This document shows positions 1 through 6,810 of a stretch of 17,578 nucleotides of DNA, piece by piece (within the stretch, counting starts at the first letter, position 1; each line of letters begins with the position of its first letter). The stretch is from JADJPL01 sp964607915 (GTDB lineage Bacteria > Bacteroidota > Bacteroidia > Chitinophagales > Saprospiraceae), in NCBI GenBank assembly GCA_964607915.1, contig CAZSMU010000077.1, forward strand, positions 1-17,578, written 5' to 3'. Below the pieces are notes generated by a model, which did no database searches, had not been told where the DNA came from, and worked only from the letters and a program-made list of their open reading frames with translations. The translations under genes were made by a program, and so were the position numbers.

Positions 1-2131
1 TGTTGACCAGCGTCTGGTTGTAGAGGTTCGGCGGAACCGGTACGTTGACGAGGAGGATCAGGTCTTTCGTATTGCGGCTGTAGTAGTCCATGGTACCGGT
101 CAGCTTGCCGTCGAGCATGGAGAAGTCGATACCGAAGTCAATTTCGTTCTTGGTCTCCCATGCGAGGTCCGGGTTCGGGTTGGAAACCGGGCCGTAGGAG
201 GGCACGTATGCGCCGTTGAAGAAGAAGTTGCCCTGGCGGCCGAAGCGCTGCAGAGAAGCGTAGGATTCGTTGGGTTGGTTACCCGTAACGCCCCAGCTGG
301 CGCGCAGCTTCAGGTTGTCCACATTGGGCAGGTCGATCAGGTTGGACAGGGTCACACCGGCGCTGACGGCGGGGAAGAGACCCCACTTGTTGTTGGCACC
401 GAAGCGGGAAGAACCTTCGTAGCGTGCGCTGGCCGAGAGGAAGTACGTGTTGTCCACGTTTACATTGGCACGGCCGAAGAAGGCTACGAGGCGGTTGGAG
501 TTCTTATAGCTGTAGGCCGAACCCAGACCGTTTGCGAAGTCGAGGGCTGCGCCCATGTTGTTGTAGGTGAAGGCGTCGGTCAGGAAGTTACCGCCCGACA
601 TGCCGTTGCCCTCGAAGAAGAACTCCTGGAAGGAGTAGCCGCCAAGGAGGGCGAGGTTGGCTTTGCCGAAGCTCTTGTCGTAGTTCAGCGTGGCCTCCAG
701 CAGTTCGTTGAAGCGCTCGTTGTTGGTGATGGAGGCCAGACCTTTGCGGCCAAAGCCACCGCCGTACTTGGAGGTCTTCGGGGAGTAATAGCCGCGGAAA
801 TCAGATTCCCACTGGCGGGAGTAGAACACCCCTGCGCGGAGGTTCTCGAACAGGCTGTACTCGCCGCGGATGCTGGCCAGCGTACGCGTGTCTTTGCCGT
901 CGTTGATGTTCTGCTCGACGATAGCGAGAGGGTTGACCCAGTCGAAGATGTCGCGCTGGGCGTACCCGCCGAAGCGGCCGCCTGCCGTCGGGCTGGTCAG
1001 CGTGTTGTCGAACGCCGGTGCCGTCGGGTTGGCGATTACGGCGTAGCGGAAGGAGGCAGCATCGCCGTACGTAGCCTCTTTCGTCGTCGTGGAGATGTTC
1101 ACCGTGAACGTCGCCTTGTCGTTGAAAGCGCGCTGCGTCAGGTTGAGACGGCTGTTCAACTGCTGGAAGCCCGAGTTAAGACCCACGCCCTGTGCGTCGC
1201 GCAGGTTGACGGAAGCGCGGAACGTCGTACCGCCCGTACCGCCTGCCAGCGACAGGTTGTGCACATGCGAATACGCCGTGCGGGTCACGAGGTCGAGCCA
1301 GTCCGTCTTGGCGCCGAGGTTGATGGCACCGGGGACTTTGGCGTACTCGTCGGCGTTCATGAACGGCACCGTGCGCGCCAGGCTCTCCGATGCGATCGAG
1401 CCGTTGTATTCGGCCGATACCTTGCCTGCCTTACCCGACTTCGTGGTGATCAGGATAACGCCGGAAGAACCGCGCGTACCATAGATGGCCGCTGCGGAAC
1501 CGTCCTTGAGGACGTCAATGGAGGCGATGTCGTTCGGGTCCACCGTGGCGAGGGAGCCGCCGATGACGCCGTCAATGACCACCAGCGGTTCTGCGTTGGC
1601 ACCCACCGTGGATACCCCGCGCAGACGAATCTGGAAGCCGCCGTTGGGGTCACCGCCCGGACGTACGATGTTCAGACCAGCCACTTTGCCCTGCAGGAGC
1701 TGCGAAGGGTCGTTGACCGTGCCCCGGTTGAAATCATCCGCCTTGACACTGGTCACGGCGCTGGTGATTTCTTTCTTGCGCTGCGTACCGTAGCCCACTA
1801 CGACCACCTCGCCGATGGCCTGGGATTCCAGTTGCAGGACAACGTTCAACACGTTGCCGGCCCCTACCGCTACGTTCTGCGAAGCATACCCCGTGTAGGA
1901 GAATGCCAGCGTCGCGTTGGCGCCCACCTTGAGGGAGTAGTTGCCGTCCAGGTCCGTCACCGTACCGTTCGAAGTACCCACCTCCAAAATGTTAACCCCG
2001 GGAAGAGACTCCCCGGTTTCCCCATCTGTTACCTTTCCACTGATTGTGCGGTCTTGCGCAGCGGCCGTCCCTAAGGCCAAGCCCACAAGACACACAACCG
2101 AGAAAGCAAACTTCAGCAGTTGTTGTCTCAT
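1..2131 (-). CDS. SusC/RagA family TonB-linked outer membrane receptor, partial (C-terminus beyond left edge)
   Basis: Outer membrane receptor that, in its family, imports oligosaccharides or peptides with a SusD-like lipoprotein and TonB energy. The reading frame is open from the ATG at 2131 to the left edge, giving 710 residues; family members are usually about 1000, so roughly 300 residues of the barrel are missing. Residues 1-26 are a signal peptide ending GTAAAQ. Residues 29-100 look like a carboxypeptidase-regulatory-like domain (SGKVTDGETGESLPGVNI). Residues 107-125 carry the SusC-typical GEVVVVGYGTQRKKE stretch. The plug follows, with LQGKVAGLNI, IRLRGVST, PLVVIDGV and VLKDGSAAAIYGTRG. 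The rest is barrel sequence rich in aromatic-ended strands. A SusD gene would be expected downstream, outside the window. The divergent neighbour is an exported GH65 enzyme, which suggests an alpha-glucoside-type substrate, but this is inference; the family alone does not give the ligand. Confidence 0.95.
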   Translation of the reverse strand, partial: MRQQLLKFAFSVVCLVGLALGTAAAQDRTISGKVTDGETGESLPGVNILEVGTSNGTVTDLDGNYSLKVGANATLAFSYTGYASQNVAVGAGNVLNVVLQLESQAIGEVVVVGYGTQRKKEITSAVTSVKADDFNRGTVNDPSQLLQGKVAGLNIVRPGGDPNGGFQIRLRGVSTVGANAEPLVVIDGVIGGSLATVDPNDIASIDVLKDGSAAAIYGTRGSSGVILITTKSGKAGKVSAEYNGSIASESLARTVPFMNADEYAKVPGAINLGAKTDWLDLVTRTAYSHVHNLSLAGGTGGTTFRASVNLRDAQGVGLNSGFQQLNSRLNLTQRAFNDKATFTVNISTTTKEATYGDAASFRYAVIANPTAPAFDNTLTSPTAGGRFGGYAQRDIFDWVNPLAIVEQNINDGKDTRTLASIRGEYSLFENLRAGVFYSRQWESDFRGYYSPKTSKYGGGFGRKGLASITNNERFNELLEATLNYDKSFGKANLALLGGYSFQEFFFEGNGMSGGNFLTDAFTYNNMGAALDFANGLGSAYSYKNSNRLVAFFGRANVNVDNTYFLSASARYEGSSRFGANNKWGLFPAVSAGVTLSNLIDLPNVDNLKLRASWGVTGNQPNESYASLQRFGRQGNFFFNGAYVPSYGPVSNPNPDLAWETKNEIDFGIDFSMLDGKLTGTMDYYSRNTKDLILLVNVPVPPNLYNQTLVN

Positions 2132-2200
2132 AAAAAACTAGTTTAAATTAAGTGCATGAAAAATAAGATCCATACTAACCCAGCAGGCCAATACCTCGGC

Positions 2201-2240
2201 CTTTTTACCCCTCGCGTCCTGACGCAGAAGGGGCGAAAAG
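2201..2240 (-). other. Long imperfect hairpin in the putative leader of the susC-like gene
   Basis: Three nested stems can be drawn: CTTTT (2201-2205) with AAAAG (2236-2240), CCCCT (2208-2212) with AGGGG (2229-2233), and GCGT (2214-2217) with ACGC (2222-2225) around a 4-base loop CCTG. There is no T-run next to the GC-rich stem in either direction, so it does not look like an intrinsic terminator. It lies about 70 bases upstream of the receptor start codon and could be a regulatory leader structure; that role is inference. Confidence 0.4.
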
Positions 2241-2440
2241 ACCTCGTTTTTGCCCTGCGTTTCAACGCGTAAAAATAAACATTTCCTTAACAATCCAATA
2301 GATTCGTAAAATAATCCCCCTTTTTTTAAAAAAAATCCATTTTATGTTCCGATATTTCCGCAACGGCAAAACATAGTGCAGGTATTGTTAAGCGATCCTT
2401 GTATATCATAAATGCGGTAAAATGCGGGGTTTTGCCTGGT

Positions 2441-2491
2441 TTTGTGCAAACAAAAGTGCCCTGGGCATGGTATTATGCAACTTTGTGCAAA
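2441..2491 (+). repeat. Pair of TTTGTGCAAA motifs upstream of GH65, possible operator
   Basis: The ten bases TTTGTGCAAA occur exactly at 2441-2450 and again at 2482-2491. Each is itself nearly palindromic (TTTG-TG-CAAA). The copies are 41 bases apart, close to four helical turns, and the second ends 13 bases before the proposed ATG. That placement suits a transcription-factor operator for the GH65 operon, but no cognate regulator gene is in the window. Confidence 0.4.
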
Positions 2492-2504
2492 AAATGTTGA
2501 AAAA

Positions 2505-4550
2505 ATGGCTTTCAGGAAAATAGTCTTTCTTTTTTTGCCGGCAATCCTGTCCGGATTTGGTTTGGCTGCCCAGGACTTTGGCCTTTCGGGTTGGCATGTG
2601 CCGGCATCCCGGATTGACCCGACGCGCTACTACGGCATCACCCTGGCGAATGGTATGCTGGGCTTGGTATCCTCCCCGGAACCGATGAAAGTACAGGAGG
2701 TCGTGCTCAACGGCGTCTATGATTACTACCAGCGGGGCAGGGTGAGCAATATATTAAAGGTGTTCAGCCATCTGAATATGCACCTCGAAGTGGACGGTAT
2801 GCGCCTCGGCAGAAGTGACGTCTCCGCCTTTGCCCAGACTCTGGACATGAAAGCAGCCAGGCTGGTCACGACTTTCCAGGCGGGCGACAAGCTCCGGGTG
2901 AAGCACGAACTGATGGCCCTCCGCAACCTGCCCTTCAGCGCCATGGCCATCGTAGAAGTCGAAGCGCTGAAAGATGTCGAAATCGTACCCATCAACTATA
3001 TCTCCGCGCCCGACCACCTGTCGGACGTGCGCAACTACTACGCGGAAATAGACCGGCCCCACGTGCTGATCCCCTTGATGAGCTCGGAAGCCCGCTCTCC
3101 GGGCGGCAAGGTCGTCGCCGCTTCAACCTCTTTTATCTTCCCGGAAAAGCACGGGGAAGAACCCCGGATCATCCACGAGGACTGGGACTACAACATGCAC
3201 TTGATCAAGTTCCGCAGGCGACTCAGGGCAGGGGAGCGCTACCGCTTCGCCGTCGTCGGCTCGGCCATATCCTCCGTACACAACAACGACCCGCGCAACG
3301 AAGCTGAACGCCTGACCATTTTTGCCAAACTGGAGGGCATACAACGCCTCGAAGCAGCCCACCAGGCCGCCTGGGCCAAGCTCTGGGAAAGCGATATTCA
3401 AATCGAAGGCGACCTCGACGCGCAACGGGCGGTGCGCTCGGCGCTCTACCATTTGTATTCTTTCGCGCGGAAAGGCAGCGCCCTGTCGCTCTCCCCAATG
3501 GGCTTGTCGGGACTGGGCTACAACGGCCACGTCTTCTGGGATACCGAACTGTGGATGTACCCGCCCCTGCTGCTCCTGCAGCCCGATATCGCAGCCTCTC
3601 TGCTGGAATACCGCTTCCAGCGCCTCGACGCCGCCCGCAAAAATGCGTTCGCCCACGGCCTGGATGGCGTGATGTTCCCCTGGGAGTCCTCAGCAGATGG
3701 CTCGGAAGATACGCCGGTATGGGCCTTGACCGGCCCTTTCCAACAGCATATTACGGCTACTATCGGCTGGGCGTTCTGGAAATATTACCAGGCCACCCGC
3801 GACAAACTCTGGCTGGAAACGCGGGGCTACCCGGTGCTGAAAGAAGTGGCGGCCTTCTGGGTCAGCCGCGTCGAACCCAATGCCAAAGGGGAGTGTGAAA
3901 TCAATAACGTCATCGGAGCCAATGAATGGGAGGAAAATATCAATAACAACGCCTTCACCAACGGCATGGTCAAAACGGTGCTGGAGTTTTCCGCCCAGGC
4001 CGCAGAAACCTTGGGCCTGACGCCCGACCCCCGTTGGCGCGATGTGGCGGCCCGAATCCCCATCTTGAAGTTCCCGGACGGCACGACGCGGGAAAATACG
4101 ACCTACCAGGGGCAAATGATCAAACAGGCCGACGTGAACCTGCTGGCCTACCCCCTGAAAATCGTGGAAAAACGAGAGGATGTCCTGAAAGACCTGCGCT
4201 ACTATGAACCCCGATTCTCTCCCAATGGCCCGGCGATGGGCTCCGCTATCCTGGCCACCCTCTATGCTCGCCTGGGGGAAGCGGAGAAAGCCTACGCCTT
4301 GTTCAAAAAGAGCTACGAGCCCAACGAGCTGCCGCCTTTCAAAGTACTTGCAGAGACGGCCGGGGGGACCAATCCCTATTTCGCAACCGGGGCCGGCGGT
4401 ATGCTCCAGGCCGTCCTGTTTGGCATCGGCGGACTGGATATCACCGATAAAGGCATTGAGCGCCTGCCCACCCAACTCCCCACGGCGTGGAAGTCGCTGC
4501 GCATCACGGGCATCGGCCCACAAAAAGAAGTGCTGGAAAAAAGGAAATAG
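2505..4550 (+). CDS. Exported glycoside hydrolase family 65 enzyme (probable alpha-glucoside hydrolase, kojibiose-hydrolase or PGGHG-like)
   Basis: Clan GH-L inverting glycosidase, 681 residues from the ATG at 2505. That start gives a clean signal peptide (MAFRKIVFLFLPAILSGFGLAAQ); an in-frame ATG at 2442 adds 21 residues and spoils it. The N-terminal part (about 25-280) is the beta-sandwich region and the rest the (alpha/alpha)6 barrel. The GH65 substrate-binding motif appears as GHVFWDTELWMYPP (FWDTE at 344-348). The general acid is expected at Glu474 in GANEWEENINNNAFTN, matching the family's GPDEY.E.VDNNAYTN. Phosphorylases have a phosphate-binding loop near the C-terminus; here the corresponding stretch is LAETAGGTNPYFATGAGG, whose Glu617 could be the general base of a hydrolase. 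This resembles the kojibiose hydrolase/PGGHG (ATHL1) branch. The gene is divergent from a SusC-like receptor and leads a probable operon, with the next gene 56 bases downstream. The family is secure; the exact linkage cleaved is not. Confidence 0.88.
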   Translation: MAFRKIVFLFLPAILSGFGLAAQDFGLSGWHVPASRIDPTRYYGITLANGMLGLVSSPEPMKVQEVVLNGVYDYYQRGRVSNILKVFSHLNMHLEVDGMRLGRSDVSAFAQTLDMKAARLVTTFQAGDKLRVKHELMALRNLPFSAMAIVEVEALKDVEIVPINYISAPDHLSDVRNYYAEIDRPHVLIPLMSSEARSPGGKVVAASTSFIFPEKHGEEPRIIHEDWDYNMHLIKFRRRLRAGERYRFAVVGSAISSVHNNDPRNEAERLTIFAKLEGIQRLEAAHQAAWAKLWESDIQIEGDLDAQRAVRSALYHLYSFARKGSALSLSPMGLSGLGYNGHVFWDTELWMYPPLLLLQPDIAASLLEYRFQRLDAARKNAFAHGLDGVMFPWESSADGSEDTPVWALTGPFQQHITATIGWAFWKYYQATRDKLWLETRGYPVLKEVAAFWVSRVEPNAKGECEINNVIGANEWEENINNNAFTNGMVKTVLEFSAQAAETLGLTPDPRWRDVAARIPILKFPDGTTRENTTYQGQMIKQADVNLLAYPLKIVEKREDVLKDLRYYEPRFSPNGPAMGSAILATLYARLGEAEKAYALFKKSYEPNELPPFKVLAETAGGTNPYFATGAGGMLQAVLFGIGGLDITDKGIERLPTQLPTAWKSLRITGIGPQKEVLEKRK

Positions 4551-4606
4551 CAGTCAAGTAATTTCCTGAATACGCATAAAAAAACGCTCTCGAAACATAC
4601 TGCTTC

Positions 4607-5650
4607 ATGAAGCCTAAAGCTTTGATCCTCACCAATGGTATCCTGTCAACGCCTAACGCGAAAACAGCCCATGGCCTGATTCGCGGTACCGACCGATTCG
4701 ACATCGCGGCAGTGATAGACTTCGCCCATGCCGGCGAGGACGCGGGTGCCGTCCTCGACGGCACCTCCCGGGGCATCCCGGTTTTTGCCGATATACCTGA
4801 TGCCCTGGCACAGGTCCCGGAAGCCCGCTTCCTGGTCATCGGGATTGCAACCCCCGGCGGGGTATTGCCCGAAGATATGCTGGAGGTGCTCAAAACGGCT
4901 ATCCGACATAAGCTTTCCATCGTCAATGGGCTGCACGACTACCTCAGCGACCGACCCGACATAGCGGCCCTCGCCCAGGAAGAGGGCGTAGAACTCCTCG
5001 ATATCCGGCGCCCTAAAAAACGCAGTGAGATGGCCTTCTGGAACGGCGACATCTATCGGGTAGAGTGCCCCATCGTCGCAGTGCTGGGCATGGATTGCGC
5101 TATGGGCAAGCGCACGACCGCCCGCCTGCTGCGGGAGTCCTGCGAACGCCGGGGCCGGCGGGCACAGATGATCTACACCGGCCAGACCGGTTGGCTACAG
5201 GGCGGAAAATACGGGTTTATCTTCGACTCCACCCTGAACGATTTTGTGAGCGGGGAACTGGAACACGCCATCGTCCGTTGCTGGGAGGAAACCGGGCCGG
5301 AGGTCATCTTCATCGAGGGGCAGTCGTCCCTGCGCAATCCCAGCGGGCCCTGCGGTTCGGAACTCATCATCTCGGGAAATGCAAAGCGCGTCGTGCTCAT
5401 GCACGCCCCTAAACGCAGCTACTACGACCACGAGCCGCACTGGGGGCTTATCCCCCCCGTAGCGTCCGAAATCGCCATCATCCGCCTACTCGGCGCCGAA
5501 GTGATTGCAGTCTGCCTGCATACCGAAGGATGTACCGAGGCGGAAGCGCTGCAATACCAACAGCATTATGAGGCTACCCTGGCAATCCCGGTCGTACTGC
5601 CCCTGACAGAGGGAGTGGACCGAATCCTGCCCCTGATTTTTAGTTCGTGA
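4607..5650 (+). CDS. DUF1611 family P-loop protein (DgcN-like, putative D-glutamate N-acetyltransferase)
   Basis: 347 residues, cytoplasmic, no signal peptide. Residues 1-125 form an alternating beta/alpha domain (ALILTNGIL, ARFLVIGIATPGG). Residues 150-347 are a P-loop domain with a Walker-A-like GMDCAMGKRT at 161-170 and a hydrophobic strand FIEGQSSL at 235-242 where Walker B would lie. This two-domain layout is that of DUF1611. Characterised relatives named DgcN acetylate D-glutamate in marine bacteria, and a DgcA racemase from the enolase superfamily then converts N-acetyl-D-glutamate. Here too the next gene, 37 bases downstream, is an enolase-superfamily epimerase, so the pair is conserved in context. 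Whether the substrate is free D-Glu or a D-Glu-containing peptide cannot be read from this sequence. No Shine-Dalgarno motif precedes the ATG; upstream is A-rich. Confidence 0.8.
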   Translation: MKPKALILTNGILSTPNAKTAHGLIRGTDRFDIAAVIDFAHAGEDAGAVLDGTSRGIPVFADIPDALAQVPEARFLVIGIATPGGVLPEDMLEVLKTAIRHKLSIVNGLHDYLSDRPDIAALAQEEGVELLDIRRPKKRSEMAFWNGDIYRVECPIVAVLGMDCAMGKRTTARLLRESCERRGRRAQMIYTGQTGWLQGGKYGFIFDSTLNDFVSGELEHAIVRCWEETGPEVIFIEGQSSLRNPSGPCGSELIISGNAKRVVLMHAPKRSYYDHEPHWGLIPPVASEIAIIRLLGAEVIAVCLHTEGCTEAEALQYQQHYEATLAIPVVLPLTEGVDRILPLIFSS

Positions 5651-5687
5651 GGTGAAAAAAACTCCATAGGCTCTTTATCTTAAAAAA

Positions 5688-6758
5688 ATGAAAATCAAAT
5701 CGCTGCGGGTATATTCCCGCAACCTGGCACTGACCAAACCCTACACCATCGCCCTGCGTACCATCGCGGATGTGGAGAACGTATTCCTGGAAGTGGAGCT
5801 GGAAAACGGTGTCGTGGGCATCGGAGCCGCTAACCCCGCGCCGGAGGTGGTCGGGGAGTCACCGGCAGAAACCCTGGTCAACGCACAATCTGAATTTTTC
5901 GCACAGCTCGCCGGGCGCGACATCCGCTATTTCAAACAGTGTATATACGAGTGCCGACAGCAGTTCCCGGACCTTCCCGGCACCCAGGCCCTCCTGGACA
6001 TCGCATTGCACGATGCCTTCGGGCAGTATCTCGGGGTTCCCGTAGCCGAGTTTTACGGAAAAAAAATGCACGCCCTTCCCACTTCAGTGACCATTGGTAT
6101 CCTACCCCTGTCCGAAACGCTGGAGGCGGCTTCTGACTACCTGAAAATGGGCTTCCGCATCATCAAAGTGAAGTTGGGCATGGACCTGGAGGGGGACATT
6201 GAACGGATGTTCAAACTCAGGGAACGCTTTGGGGAAAAGCTTCTCATACGCGTAGATGCCAACCAAGGCTACGACCTGTCCGAACTCGTACAACTTATGG
6301 GCGCAGTAGCCAAAACGGGCGTAGAGCTGGTCGAACAGCCCCTCCCCGTGGGGCGTGAACTCGACCTATTGCATCTGGATGCCCCCCAGCGCCTCCTGCT
6401 CGCCGCCGACGAGTCCCTGAAAGGGCCTGCATACGCACTCAAGTTGGCCCAGGAGCCTCGCCCTTTCGGGATATACAACATCAAACTCATGAAGTGCGGC
6501 GGGATTACCGGTGCCCTCGATATTGCGGGCATCGCCCAGGCCGGGGGCATTGATCTCTTCTGGGGCTGTAACGATGAGAGCATTGTGAGCATCACGGCAG
6601 CCCTGCATGCCGCTTTTGCCTCGCCGAATACGCGCTACCTCGACCTCGACGGTAGCCTGGACTTGGCCGAAGACGTGGTTTCCGGTGGGTTCAGGATAGA
6701 AGACGGCTTAATGTATATGGCGCCGGGGCCAGGTCTGGGGCTTCGGCGACTGGCATAA
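5688..6758 (+). CDS. Enolase-superfamily dipeptide epimerase (L-Ala-D/L-Glu epimerase-like, or DgcA-like racemase)
   Basis: 356 residues of the MLE/AEE subgroup. An N-terminal capping domain (about 1-125) precedes a TIM-like barrel. All expected active-site residues are visible: the KxK pair Lys160 and Lys162 in IIKVKLGMD; metal ligands Asp190 (VDANQGY), Glu216 (LVEQPLP) and Asp241 (LAADESL); the opposing lysine Lys266 in NIKLMKCGG; and a DxD motif, Asp319-Leu-Asp321, in YLDLDGSLDL near the end. In dipeptide epimerases the DxD pair binds the free alpha-amino group, so its presence favours a dipeptide substrate over an N-acetylated one. TATCTTAA sits just before the ATG at 5676-5683 and the start is A-rich; I take it to be in one operon with the DUF1611 gene. 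Its stop codon overlaps the terminator hairpin. L-Ala-D-Glu from peptidoglycan recycling is the classic substrate, but specificity varies widely in this family. Confidence 0.88.
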   Translation: MKIKSLRVYSRNLALTKPYTIALRTIADVENVFLEVELENGVVGIGAANPAPEVVGESPAETLVNAQSEFFAQLAGRDIRYFKQCIYECRQQFPDLPGTQALLDIALHDAFGQYLGVPVAEFYGKKMHALPTSVTIGILPLSETLEAASDYLKMGFRIIKVKLGMDLEGDIERMFKLRERFGEKLLIRVDANQGYDLSELVQLMGAVAKTGVELVEQPLPVGRELDLLHLDAPQRLLLAADESLKGPAYALKLAQEPRPFGIYNIKLMKCGGITGALDIAGIAQAGGIDLFWGCNDESIVSITAALHAAFASPNTRYLDLDGSLDLAEDVVSGGFRIEDGLMYMAPGPGLGLRRLA

Positions 6759-6793
6759 AAAAAGCCGGCCTTTTTCGGGGCCGGCTTTTTTTT
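6757..6793. terminator. Strong bidirectional rho-independent terminator between convergent epimerase and dnaK genes
   Basis: Seven A (6757-6763), then GCCGGCC (6764-6770), an 8-base loop TTTTTCGG, GGCCGGC (6779-6785) and eight T (6786-6793). The stem is 14 base pairs with no mismatch, and there is a T-run on the 3' side in both directions, so it can end transcription of the GH65-DUF1611-epimerase operon and of dnaK, whose stop lies 18 bases away. Confidence 0.93.
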
Positions 6794-6810
6794 ATGCAGT
6801 GGTTATGGCA

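Larger units (their letters stand above)
2132..2504. promoter_or_regulatory. Divergent intergenic region between the susC-like and GH65 genes
   Basis: 373 AT-rich bases with no convincing gene. A weak minus-strand promoter candidate for the receptor gene is TTGG (complement of 2295-2298) and TATTTTTA (complement of 2270-2277), spaced 17 bases, which would leave a leader of about 135 bases holding the hairpin at 2201-2240. Nine-base inverted repeats CTTAACAAT (2286-2294) and ATTGTTAAG (2384-2392) lie 89 bases apart. On the GH65 side are a tandem AATGCGG pair (2411-2417 and 2421-2427) and a TTTGTGCAAA pair. I found no full TAnnTTTG match for the GH65 gene; CAACTTTG at 2478-2485 is 7 of 8 but lacks a spaced -33 element. 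Confidence 0.5.

Noticed and set aside
275..2074. A 599-codon plus-strand open frame opposite the susC-like gene
   Set aside because: Its translation has no recognisable domain and mirrors a GC-rich receptor gene whose signal peptide, plug and barrel motifs are all on the minus strand.
2442..2504. Upstream in-frame ATG that would extend the GH65 protein by 21 residues
   Set aside because: The extension puts MCKQKCPGHG before the hydrophobic core and breaks the signal peptide; it also overlaps the TTTGTGCAAA repeat region.
3690..4523. A 277-codon minus-strand open frame opposite the GH65 gene
   Set aside because: Shadow of the GH65 reading frame; the translated protein is low in recognisable features.
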